Source: an uncultured Lachnospiraceae bacterium
GTDB lineage: Bacteria; Bacillota; Clostridia; Lachnospirales; Lachnospiraceae
Assembly: GCA_910586585.1 (NCBI GenBank)
Contig: CAJUKA010000145.1
Span: 1-8,875, forward strand
Length of the DNA stretch: 8,875 nt
Direction: 5' to 3'
The position numbers were made by a program, and so were the translations under genes. Numbering within the stretch: the first letter of the stretch is position 1; each line of letters starts with the position of its first letter. Positions 1 to 6,451 of this stretch are shown here, in pieces. The notes under the pieces were generated by a model. The model was given only the letters and a program-made list of their open reading frames with translations. It was not told where the DNA came from and did no database searches.

Positions 1-108
1 CTTTGGTAGCTTAGGGTTATTGTGCAATTTTCTGAATTTGCTCATTTATAGTAGTATAACACATTTATAGTGAATATTACATATTTTTTTTAAATAAGAG
101 GATTCTTC

Positions 109-137
109 TTGAAGCAGTTCGTATATGATAGTATACT
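109..137 (+). promoter_or_regulatory. Predicted sigma-A promoter for the acyltransferase operon
   Basis: The sequence shows a -35-like TTGAAG at 109-114 and a -10-like TATACT at 132-137, separated by 17 bases, about 35 bases before the chosen start codon at 172. It is the best-spaced promoter upstream of the first gene. Assignment is by consensus match only. Confidence 0.6.
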
Positions 138-153
138 AAAGCTATTATCATAT
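123..153. promoter_or_regulatory. Inverted repeat over the -10 and start region, candidate operator
   Basis: ATATGATA (123-130) is mirrored by TATCATAT (146-153), giving perfect 8-bp arms around 15 bases. Two further bases match after one mismatch. The dyad covers the -10 box and likely transcription start, where a dimeric repressor would block RNA polymerase. No regulator gene is visible beside it. The arms are AT-rich, so chance symmetry is possible. Confidence 0.35.
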
Positions 154-161
154 TGAAAAAT

Positions 162-165
162 GGAG
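162..165 (+). promoter_or_regulatory. Ribosome binding site that selects the ATG at 172
   Basis: GGAG lies six bases before the ATG at 172. It sits inside the first codons of the alternative in-frame ATG at 160, which has no recognisable Shine-Dalgarno sequence of its own. This favours initiation at 172. Confidence 0.65.
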
Positions 166-171
166 TTATTC

Positions 172-1524
172 ATGAAGAAGAAATCAACGCAGTCCGATTT
201 AAAAAAAGAAAAAAAGGATGAAAAGAAAGTCAAAAATATCAAAGCCGAAAGTACAATGCGGGAAATACGATGGGACAAGCTTGATAATACAGCGCATTTA
301 TTTCCGGTAATTGCTGGGGAAAGCATGAGCAATGTGTATCGGATCAGTATCACATTGACAGAGATAATACAGCCAGAACAGTTACAGCAGGCGTTAGATA
401 TTGTTTTGCCTAAATTTGACGGTTTTAATCTCAGACTCAGGCAAGGTGTATTTTGGTATTATTTTGAGGAAAATGGAAAGCCTGCGCCAAAGGTCAGAAT
501 GGAGACAACATTTCCATGCAGATATATACATTCTAATAGAAACAACAGTTATATGTTTCGGGTCACGTATTATAAGTATCGTATCAATCTTGAGGTATTC
601 CATGTGCTGACAGATGGTATGGGAGGCATTAATTTTTTGAAAGAACTCACATATCAGTATTTGAGGCTGGTGCATCCTGAATTGAAAATAGAAAAAGGAG
701 ATTCCCTGACAAGCAGCACTTCACTGAACAGAGAAGACAGTTTTTTGAAGAATTATAGAAAAAGTTCAGAAAGAGGCTATCAGACAAAGAAAGCGTATTT
801 GGTAAAAGGCGAGAGGCTCAGTACAGGTGAGTTTGGCATTATGCACGGATATATACAGATTCCCGAATTAAAACGAGTTTGCCGCAGATATGGAGTGAGC
901 ATTAATGAATATCTGGTATCTGTATTTGTATGGAGTGTATACAAAGAGTGTATGCATAGTATGCCTTCTGACAAGCCTATCAGGGTAGCAGTCCCTGTTA
1001 ATTTGAGACCATATTTTAATTCGATAACCACCAAGAATTTTTTTGCCATGGTATCTGCTGAATTTCATCCAGTGAAAGAAGAGTATACTTTTGAGGAAGT
1101 AGCCGAGGCTGTAAAGAGTAGTCTAGAACAGCAGATAAATAAAGAAAATTTAGAAAAACTTTTTTCGTATAATGTTTCAAATGAGAAGATAATTGCAGCA
1201 AGAGCAACCCCCCTTTTTATGAAAAATATTGCCATGCGATATATCTATACACAGTCGGCGCTTGCCAACACATCGACAATTACGAATATTGGTAATATTG
1301 TGGTAGATGAAGCATACAAACCTTATGTAGAAATGTTTCATTCATGCCTTGCAATGTCAAAAGGGCAGCATATTAAAGGAAATATATGTTCCTATGGAAG
1401 CACATTGGTATTTACATTTAGTTATGATATCACAGATCCTTCCATACAGCGTAGTTTTTTCAGAAAGATTGCTGAAGATGGTGCGTGTGTGGAGGTAGAA
1501 AGCAATGGGGTGAACTATGAGTAG
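172..1524 (+). CDS. Acyltransferase-like protein (alcohol acetyltransferase / condensation fold)
   Basis: This 450-residue protein resembles the CoA-dependent acyltransferases of the alcohol acetyltransferase, wax-ester synthase and condensation-domain superfamily. The key signature is HVLTDG at residues 144-149, matching the HxxxDG active site in which the histidine is the general base for acyl transfer to a hydroxyl or amine. A W-x-x-LD segment leading into a hydrophobic strand near residues 34-48 is also typical of these N-termini. The first 25 or so residues are very lysine-rich and probably disordered. No signal peptide is seen, so it should be cytoplasmic or bound to the inner face of the membrane. 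The start at 172 is chosen for its GGAG site; the ATG at 160 would add four residues. The 3' end overlaps the next gene by eight bases, implying translational coupling. Substrate is unknown. The family call is secure at fold level; the alcohol acetyltransferase name is only a database habit. Confidence 0.75.
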   Translation: MKKKSTQSDLKKEKKDEKKVKNIKAESTMREIRWDKLDNTAHLFPVIAGESMSNVYRISITLTEIIQPEQLQQALDIVLPKFDGFNLRLRQGVFWYYFEENGKPAPKVRMETTFPCRYIHSNRNNSYMFRVTYYKYRINLEVFHVLTDGMGGINFLKELTYQYLRLVHPELKIEKGDSLTSSTSLNREDSFLKNYRKSSERGYQTKKAYLVKGERLSTGEFGIMHGYIQIPELKRVCRRYGVSINEYLVSVFVWSVYKECMHSMPSDKPIRVAVPVNLRPYFNSITTKNFFAMVSAEFHPVKEEYTFEEVAEAVKSSLEQQINKENLEKLFSYNVSNEKIIAARATPLFMKNIAMRYIYTQSALANTSTITNIGNIVVDEAYKPYVEMFHSCLAMSKGQHIKGNICSYGSTLVFTFSYDITDPSIQRSFFRKIAEDGACVEVESNGVNYE

Positions 1525-2179
1525 ATGCAATCAATGCAAAATAGAAATTCTTGACGAGACAGAACGCTGTCCGTTATGCAATACAGTACTTGAACAGACA
1601 GCAGAGATGGAAAATATGTATCCGGATATTCGTATCCGATCCCGCAAGTTGGTAATGATTTCGCGTATTTATTTGTTTCTTGCGATTGTATTAGAACTTG
1701 TTGCGGCTGACATTTGTTTCTTTTTTGAGATGCAGTCGTGGATTTTAATTATTAGCGCGTTGGTCGTTTTATTTGGTTATATTGTTATCCGATATGCGAT
1801 TCTTGGTACAAGCGGATATCTTGCAAAGACGGTGGTGCTGACAATTCTAGCAATTATTATGTTTGTTGCAATTGATTTTTCAGTTGGATATAATGGCTGG
1901 TCTGTAAATTATGTATTTCCGTCTGGAATCCTGCTGATTGACGCAGGAATTGTAGTATTAATGGTAATAAATCGCAAGAATTGGCAAAGTTATATGATGC
2001 TGCAGATTTTTATGGTGTTATGCAGCGTGGCAGCAGTTCTGTTGTCCTTTTTTGGGATTATTACGAATCCTGCTGTTTCTGTGGTGGCATTGAATATTTC
2101 ACTGATATTATTCCTTGGCACCGTGATTATTGGCGGCAGAAGAGCCAGAGTAGAACTAAAAAGACGGTTTCATATCTAA
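1517..2179 (+). CDS. Zinc-ribbon, six-helix membrane protein (DUF6320-like)
   Basis: This 220-residue protein starts with a CxxC...CxxC zinc ribbon (Cys4, Cys7, Cys18, Cys21), followed by a short polar linker and about six hydrophobic segments near residues 46-64, 70-91, 101-122, 130-150, 158-181 and 184-206. It ends in a basic tail rich in Arg and Lys, which suggests a cytoplasmic C-terminus. From memory it matches proteins annotated as DUF6320 in Lachnospiraceae, which often lie beside acyltransferases of the type encoded just upstream; that is recall, not a search. Its ATG lies within the last codons of the upstream gene, with a GGGGTG stretch four bases before it, so it is probably translated by coupling. 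Biochemical function is unknown. A role in anchoring or partnering the acyltransferase at the membrane is inferred from gene order only. Confidence 0.75.
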   Translation: MSRCNQCKIEILDETERCPLCNTVLEQTAEMENMYPDIRIRSRKLVMISRIYLFLAIVLELVAADICFFFEMQSWILIISALVVLFGYIVIRYAILGTSGYLAKTVVLTILAIIMFVAIDFSVGYNGWSVNYVFPSGILLIDAGIVVLMVINRKNWQSYMMLQIFMVLCSVAAVLLSFFGIITNPAVSVVALNISLILFLGTVIIGGRRARVELKRRFHI

Positions 2180-2209
2180 AAAGCGCTGCCTGGCGGCAAC
2201 GCTTTTTAG
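2176..2209. terminator. Rho-independent terminator, probably bidirectional
   Basis: CTAAAAAGCG (2176-2185) pairs perfectly with CGCTTTTTAG (2200-2209), and an inner TGCC/GGCA stem extends the hairpin around a four-base loop. A T-run forms the 3' arm on both strands because the stem is A/T-flanked. The stop codon of the membrane-protein gene (2177-2179) is inside the left arm. It lies between two convergent genes and can end transcripts from both sides. Confidence 0.85.
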
Positions 2210-2241
2210 TATTTTATAGGAAATTTCGGGCGCTCAATTTT

Positions 2242-3252
2242 TTATAATAGATGTACCCCTTTTTCGGCGCACAACCTTGTTGTTTCTTCGGGCCAGAGGG
2301 AAGACTGAACTTCACCAATGTGTGCCTTTCTCAAAAAGAACATGCAGATGCGCGACTGTCCTATGCCGCCACCGATTGTAAACGGCAATTCTTCATTGAT
2401 AACAGCCTTCTGATAAGGAAGTTCGGCACGCTCTGGACAGCCTGCTTTTTCAAGCTGTGAAAGCAAGGATTCTTTGTCAACGCGAATCCCCATTGAGGAT
2501 AGTTCAAGCGCGATGTCAAGAACGGGATAGTATACAACAATGTCCGCATTCAATGCCCAGTCGTCATAGTCTGGAGCACGGCCGTCATGCGGTTTCCCAT
2601 TTTCCATTTTGTCACCGATTTTCATGATGCATACAGCGCCTTTGGCCTGTGCGATATAGTACTCGCGTTCCTTTGGCGAGTTGTCAGGAAAGATTTCAGC
2701 CAATTCCTCTGTGGTGATAAAAAAGATTTCATCAGGAAGTATTTCGTCTATGTAGTCATATTGTATTGCCATATATTTTTCTGTATTTTTCAAGCATTTG
2801 TAGACTTTTCTAACAATTGCTTTGAGTGTATCAAGGTTTCGTTCTGAACGGGTAATGATTTTTTCCCAGTCCCACTGATCTACAAAAATAGAGTGAATAT
2901 TATCTGTATCTTCATCGCGCCGAATGGCGTTCATATCAGTATAAATACCCTCGCCGATGGCAAAGCCGTATTTTTGCAGCGCATATCTTTTCCATTTGGC
3001 AAGAGATTGTACGACTTCTGCAATACGTCCATCTTGCTCCTTGATATCAAAGTTTACAGGACGCTCTATGCCATTGAGATTATCGTTCAGACCTGAGAGC
3101 GGATCAACGAAAAGCGGTGCGGATACGCGTGCAAGGTTTAAGTGTTTCGATATTTGATTTTGAAAAAAATCTTTTACAGTTTTGATGGCAATTTGTGTAT
3201 CGTGCAAGTTTAAAGCAGAGCAATAGCCATTTGGAATGAATGGGTTTTTCAT
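2242..3252 (-). CDS. asnA: Aspartate-ammonia ligase (asparagine synthetase A)
   Basis: The 336-residue product is a full-length AsnA; the E. coli protein is about 330 residues. It converts aspartate, ammonia and ATP to asparagine, AMP and pyrophosphate in the cytoplasm, using a fold related to class II aminoacyl-tRNA synthetases. Recognisable family blocks include an N-terminal helix with IKTVKDFFQ, the RVSAPLFVDPLSGLND block near residue 45, the FDIKEQDG and AEVVQSLAKWKR blocks, a TDMNAIRRDE block near residue 105, VDQWDWEK after it, and a C-terminal GGGIGQSR...FFLRKAHIGEVQ block that helps form the active site. The ATG is preceded seven bases upstream by AGGAG. It is transcribed alone, convergent with the acyltransferase operon and divergent from the copper operon. 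No truncation or oddity is seen. Confidence 0.97.
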   Translation of the reverse strand: MKNPFIPNGYCSALNLHDTQIAIKTVKDFFQNQISKHLNLARVSAPLFVDPLSGLNDNLNGIERPVNFDIKEQDGRIAEVVQSLAKWKRYALQKYGFAIGEGIYTDMNAIRRDEDTDNIHSIFVDQWDWEKIITRSERNLDTLKAIVRKVYKCLKNTEKYMAIQYDYIDEILPDEIFFITTEELAEIFPDNSPKEREYYIAQAKGAVCIMKIGDKMENGKPHDGRAPDYDDWALNADIVVYYPVLDIALELSSMGIRVDKESLLSQLEKAGCPERAELPYQKAVINEELPFTIGGGIGQSRICMFFLRKAHIGEVQSSLWPEETTRLCAEKGVHLL

Positions 3253-3310
3253 ATGAAATCTCCTCTCTTAATTTGATAGCACAGATGTTTTTGTGCTGAC
3301 CGACATTTTA

Positions 3311-3339
3311 AGTATCGCACTTAATGCTATGAAAATCAA
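3311..3339 (-). promoter_or_regulatory. Predicted asnA promoter
   Basis: On the minus strand, TTGATT (3339-3334) and GATACT (3316-3311) are 17 bases apart, and TGC directly before the -10 gives an extended -10 element. The leader to the asnA start codon would be roughly 50 bases. It contains a small dyad, AGCACA/TGTGCT at 3278-3297, whose significance is unclear. Confidence 0.6.
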
Positions 3340-3358
3340 TAAAAAATTCAGAATCCTA

Positions 3359-3387
3359 TTGACAAATACCTTTCAGGGGTATAGTAT
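3359..3387 (+). promoter_or_regulatory. Promoter of the copper operon
   Basis: TTGACA at 3359-3364 is a perfect -35 box, and TAGTAT at 3382-3387 is a usable -10 at 17-base spacing. The CsoR-like operator fills the spacer. The -35 box lies only 19 bases from the asnA -35 on the other strand, so the two promoters are back to back. Confidence 0.75.
3366..3382. promoter_or_regulatory. CsoR-type copper operator
   Basis: ATACCTTTCAGGGGTAT is a 17-bp pseudo-palindrome with ATACC and GGTAT half-sites. It closely resembles the ATACCC...GGGGTAT boxes known for CsoR in Bacillus and Listeria copper operons (recalled consensus). It sits between the -35 and -10 of the csoR-copA promoter, where bound repressor would exclude RNA polymerase. 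Copper binding to CsoR should release it. No second copy was seen before copA, so one site probably controls both genes. Confidence 0.8.
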
Positions 3388-3470
3388 TAAGCTTGTAATG
3401 TATAGAAAGGGCATTAATCGTGCTGATACAATGATGCCTTGTATGCAGGTTTGCAGAGTTTGGCAAGAAT

Positions 3471-3475
3471 GGAGG
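3471..3475 (+). promoter_or_regulatory. Ribosome binding site deciding the csoR start
   Basis: GGAGG ends six bases before the ATG at 3482. The reading frame is open further upstream to a GTG at 3293, but that extension runs through the promoter and operator and has no comparable site, so 3482 is taken as the start. Confidence 0.85.
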
Positions 3476-3481
3476 ATTTCT

Positions 3482-3805
3482 ATGGAAAATAATATGATAC
3501 AAGAGACAAGTTGCGAGGATAGCACAAACAGAAGGAAAGAACGCTCAGAAAAAGAGCACAGAGATATGGTGAATCGATTAAGCCGTATAGAAGGGCAGAT
3601 TCGCGGAATAAAGGGAATGGTTGAAAAAAATGCTTACTGTACGGATATACTAATACAGGTAGCAGCAGTTAACGCGGCATTGAACAGTTTTAACAGGGTG
3701 CTTTTGGCAGATCACATCAAAACTTGCGTGACGCAGGATATTTTAGATGGTAAGGAAGAAACAGTTGATGAGCTTGTTGATACACTCAAAAAGCTTATGA
3801 AATAA
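3482..3805 (+). CDS. csoR: CsoR-family copper-sensing transcriptional repressor
   Basis: The 107-residue product is an all-helical DUF156/CsoR-family repressor. The family core starts near residue 26, with NRLSRIEGQIRGI at 31-43 as its hallmark helix. The copper ligands Cys53, His78 and Cys82 have the same spacing (25 and 4) as Cys36, His61 and Cys65 of Mycobacterium tuberculosis CsoR, which points to Cu(I) rather than to the nickel or formaldehyde relatives. The apo-protein should bind the operator at 3366-3382 and repress its own operon; Cu(I) binding releases it. The N-terminal 25 residues are polar, with a non-conserved Cys11, and lie outside the core. copA starts 39 bases downstream, with no terminator between, so the two are one autoregulated transcript. 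Confidence 0.92.
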   Translation: MENNMIQETSCEDSTNRRKERSEKEHRDMVNRLSRIEGQIRGIKGMVEKNAYCTDILIQVAAVNAALNSFNRVLLADHIKTCVTQDILDGKEETVDELVDTLKKLMK

Positions 3806-3844
3806 GTATTTATAAAATGCAGCATAACAGGAAAGGAGACAGGT

Positions 3845-6424
3845 ATGGAACAGTATACGGTTACAGGCATGAGCTGTGCTGCATGCAGCGCCAGAGTAGA
3901 AAAGGCAGTGTCTAAAGTAGCAGGGGTAAGTGCATGTTCTGTCAGCCTTCTCACAAATTCTATGGGAGTGGAGGGAGCTGCCTCTGCATCAGAAATAATA
4001 AAAGCAGTTGAAGAAGCAGGGTATGGTGCTGCGGTAAAAAGCGCAAGTGGCCCGAAACAAGCTTCTCATTCAGAACAGGAGGAGTTATTAAAAGATAAGG
4101 AGACACCAATACTCAAAAAACGATTATGGTATTCCATTGGTTTTTTGGTGGTACTGATGTATTTTTCCATGGGGCATATGATGTGGGGATTTCCTGTGCC
4201 ATTATTTTTGGCAGAGAATCATATTGCAATGGGACTGATTCAGCTATTACTAACAATGGCAGTTATGGTAATCAACCAAAAGTTCTTTATTAGTGGTTTC
4301 AAAAGCTTGTGGCATAAAGCGCCAAATATGGATACCTTAGTTGCACTTGGAGCGACAGCAGCATTTGTTTATAGTACGTATGCATTGTTTGCTATGACAG
4401 ACGCACAAGTTAAAGGTGATCATACAGCGGTTATGGCGTATATGCACGAATTTTATTTTGAATCGGCTGCAATGATTTTGGCGCTGATTACTGTTGGAAA
4501 AATGTTGGAAGCACGCTCCAAAGGAAAAACAACTGATGCACTCAAAAGTCTGATGAAAATATCTCCCAAAACAGCGACGCTTGTGCGAGATGGCAGTGAA
4601 ACAGAAGTTGCGATTGAAGAGGTAATAACGGGCGATATTTTTGTAGTAAGGCCAGGGGAAGGTATTCCTGTAGATGGCATTGTGCTTGAGGGCATCAGTG
4701 CCGTTAATGAGGCGGCGCTGACTGGGGAAAGCATTCCTGTGGATAAACAGACAGGTGATAAGGTATCGGCAGCAACAGTAAACCAGTCAGGGTTTATTAA
4801 ATGTAGAGCAACAAGAGTGGGGGAGGATACAACACTTTCGCAGATTATCAAGATGGTGAGCGATGCGGCGGCGACAAAAGCACCCATTGCAAAAGTTGCG
4901 GATAAAGTATCAGGTGTATTTGTTCCGGCAGTGATTGCCATAGCATTTGTAACGATATTAGGATGGCTTGTGGCAGGGCAGTCAATAGGTTTTGCGCTTG
5001 CAAGAGGAATTTCAGTATTGGTGATTAGCTGTCCTTGCGCATTGGGTCTTGCCACACCAGTAGCAATTATGGTTGGAAATGGTATCGGCGCCAAAAATGG
5101 GATTATGTTCAAAACTGCAGTATCGCTGGAAGAAGCAGGAAAAGTATCAATCGTAGCACTTGACAAGACAGGAACCATAACAAGCGGTGAGCCTGAAGTG
5201 ACAGATTTGATTCCGACAGAAGGGACAACAAATGATGAACTGATTGCTATAGCATATGCATTGGAACAAAAAAGTGAACATCCGCTTGCAAAAGCAGTGA
5301 ATGTTTATGCAAAACAATACTTTGCAGATAAACCGCTTGCGGCAGCAGAAGTATCGGACTTTAAGGCACTTCCAGGCAATGGATTGACAGCAGTGCTGGA
5401 TGGCAGGCGTTTATATGGTGGAAATGCCAGATTTATCGGGGAGAAGCTTGGGATGCAGAATGTGCCTCAGACGCTTTTGCAGCAATCAGAAAAACTGGCA
5501 GAGGAGGGAAAAACACCGTTATTTTTTGCCAAAGAGCATACACTAATGGGAATCATAGCGGTAGCAGATGTTATCAAAGAAGACAGTAAGCAGGCAGTAG
5601 AAGAGCTTCAGGGAATGAGAATTCATGTGGTAATGCTTACAGGAGATAACGAGCGCACAGCTAAGGCAATCGGTGCACAGGCTGGGGTTGATGAAGTGAT
5701 TGCCGGCGTTCTGCCTGATGGAAAAGAAAGCGTTATCAGGACCTTGAAGGAAAAAGGCAAGACAGCGATGGTCGGTGATGGAATCAATGACGCTCCTGCG
5801 CTGACACGGGCAGATATTGGGATTGCGATTGGCGCTGGCACAGATATTGCAATTGATGCGGCAGATGTTGTGCTGATGAAGAGCCGCCTGAAAGATGTTC
5901 CAGCAGCTATCCGGCTAAGCCGCAGAACACTTAAAAATATCCATGAAAACCTGTTCTGGGCGTTCTTTTACAATATTATAGGAATACCACTGGCAGCAGG
6001 GATATGGATTCCTTTGTTTGGGTGGCAGCTTAATCCTATGTTTGGCGCTGTTGCGATGAGCCTTTCTAGTTTTTGTGTGGTAACAAATGCGCTTCGGCTC
6101 AATATGGTGGATATTTATAGTACCAAGAGAGATAAAAAGGGAAAAAACAGCCTTTTGCGGACTGTTGATAATAATGGTGAAAAGAATCAACCAATAGAAA
6201 TGGAGGAAAAGAAAATGACAAAAACAATGAAAATCGAAGGAATGATGTGTGGACACTGTGAGGCAAGAGTCAAAAAATGTCTCGAAGCGCTTGAGCAGGT
6301 ATCAGAAGCTGTCGTGAGCCATGAGGCAGGAACAGCAGTACTGACACTAAATGCTCAAGTCGATGATAATGTTCTGAAAAAGACAGTAGAAGATCAGGAT
6401 TATAAGGTGCTTTCTATTGAATAA
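3845..6424 (+). CDS. copA: Copper-exporting P1B-type ATPase with C-terminal CopZ-like domain
   Basis: The 859-residue membrane protein pumps Cu(I) out of the cytoplasm using ATP. An N-terminal metal-binding domain has GMSCAAC (Cys11, Cys14). About eight membrane helices follow, near 95-112, 122-143, 164-184, 199-218, 355-378, 383-405, 705-725 and 730-751. The actuator loop holds TGES (293-296). The sixth helix has the CPC metal site (396-398). The catalytic loop has DKTGT with phosphorylated Asp440, SEHPLA (477-482) for nucleotide binding, TGDN (599-602) and GDGIND (644-649). YN (709-710) and MSLSS (738-742) in the last helices are the signature of Cu(I)-selective P1B-1 pumps. A polar, lysine-rich linker (about 753-790) leads to a second metal-binding domain with GMMCGHC, which is unusual at this end. 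AAGGAG lies six bases before the ATG. It is cotranscribed with csoR. Silver may also be a substrate. Confidence 0.96.
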   Translation: MEQYTVTGMSCAACSARVEKAVSKVAGVSACSVSLLTNSMGVEGAASASEIIKAVEEAGYGAAVKSASGPKQASHSEQEELLKDKETPILKKRLWYSIGFLVVLMYFSMGHMMWGFPVPLFLAENHIAMGLIQLLLTMAVMVINQKFFISGFKSLWHKAPNMDTLVALGATAAFVYSTYALFAMTDAQVKGDHTAVMAYMHEFYFESAAMILALITVGKMLEARSKGKTTDALKSLMKISPKTATLVRDGSETEVAIEEVITGDIFVVRPGEGIPVDGIVLEGISAVNEAALTGESIPVDKQTGDKVSAATVNQSGFIKCRATRVGEDTTLSQIIKMVSDAAATKAPIAKVADKVSGVFVPAVIAIAFVTILGWLVAGQSIGFALARGISVLVISCPCALGLATPVAIMVGNGIGAKNGIMFKTAVSLEEAGKVSIVALDKTGTITSGEPEVTDLIPTEGTTNDELIAIAYALEQKSEHPLAKAVNVYAKQYFADKPLAAAEVSDFKALPGNGLTAVLDGRRLYGGNARFIGEKLGMQNVPQTLLQQSEKLAEEGKTPLFFAKEHTLMGIIAVADVIKEDSKQAVEELQGMRIHVVMLTGDNERTAKAIGAQAGVDEVIAGVLPDGKESVIRTLKEKGKTAMVGDGINDAPALTRADIGIAIGAGTDIAIDAADVVLMKSRLKDVPAAIRLSRRTLKNIHENLFWAFFYNIIGIPLAAGIWIPLFGWQLNPMFGAVAMSLSSFCVVTNALRLNMVDIYSTKRDKKGKNSLLRTVDNNGEKNQPIEMEEKKMTKTMKIEGMMCGHCEARVKKCLEALEQVSEAVVSHEAGTAVLTLNAQVDDNVLKKTVEDQDYKVLSIE
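6202..6206 (+). promoter_or_regulatory. Internal ribosome binding site before the CopZ-like domain
   Basis: GGAGG lies within copA, eight bases before an in-frame ATG at 6215. Its strength and spacing equal those of true gene starts in this window. It encodes part of the polar linker (MEEKK), so it could be a relic of a formerly separate copZ or a working internal start. Confidence 0.5.
6215..6424 (+). CDS. copZ: Possible separate CopZ-like copper chaperone made from an internal start
   Basis: Starting at the in-frame ATG at 6215, the last part of copA would encode a free 69-residue protein of exactly CopZ size. It has an MxCxxC copper site at Met10-Cys15 (Met11-Cys12 and Cys15 of MMCGHC) and the beta-alpha-beta-beta-alpha-beta length of a complete heavy-metal-associated domain. 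CopZ proteins carry Cu(I) to CopA and to copper sensors in the cytoplasm. The start has a GGAGG site eight bases upstream. The same domain is certainly encoded as the tail of CopA; whether it is also made alone is inference. No separate copZ gene is seen in the operon. The known parallel is E. coli copA, which yields a soluble chaperone by frameshifting, a different mechanism. Confidence 0.45.
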   Translation: MTKTMKIEGMMCGHCEARVKKCLEALEQVSEAVVSHEAGTAVLTLNAQVDDNVLKKTVEDQDYKVLSIE

Positions 6425-6451
6425 TTTACGGATATTTGTGAGCATGGCATA

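Noticed and set aside
90..353. 87-codon minus-strand frame opposite the start of the acyltransferase gene
   Set aside because: Its Phe-rich run is just the complement of the lysine codons of the real gene.
1981..2247. 88-codon plus-strand frame overlapping the end of the membrane-protein gene
   Set aside because: It is out of frame with the clear six-helix protein and runs through the terminator hairpin.
3278..3297. AGCACA/TGTGCT dyad in the asnA leader considered as a riboswitch or T-box
   Set aside because: It is a single 6-bp stem in a roughly 50-base leader, with no T-box sequence or terminator/antiterminator pair; too small to call.
3293..3481. GTG-initiated 63-codon extension of csoR
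   Set aside because: It would be translated from DNA that holds the csoR promoter and operator, has no ribosome binding site, and adds residues unlike the family; the ATG at 3482 has GGAGG six bases upstream.
4453..5178. 241-codon open frame on the minus strand inside copA
   Set aside because: It lies antisense to the conserved core of copA, which has all ATPase motifs; its Ser/Thr/Ala/Pro-rich, low-complexity composition is typical of a mirror frame, and no start signal is seen.
5915..6256. 113-codon minus-strand frame opposite the copA-copZ junction
   Set aside because: It is antisense to the last two helices and linker of copA and shows no recognisable family or ribosome binding site.
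6425..6451. Search for a terminator between copA and the convergent lipoprotein gene
   Set aside because: Only 27 bases separate the stop codons and no convincing hairpin with a T-run is visible.
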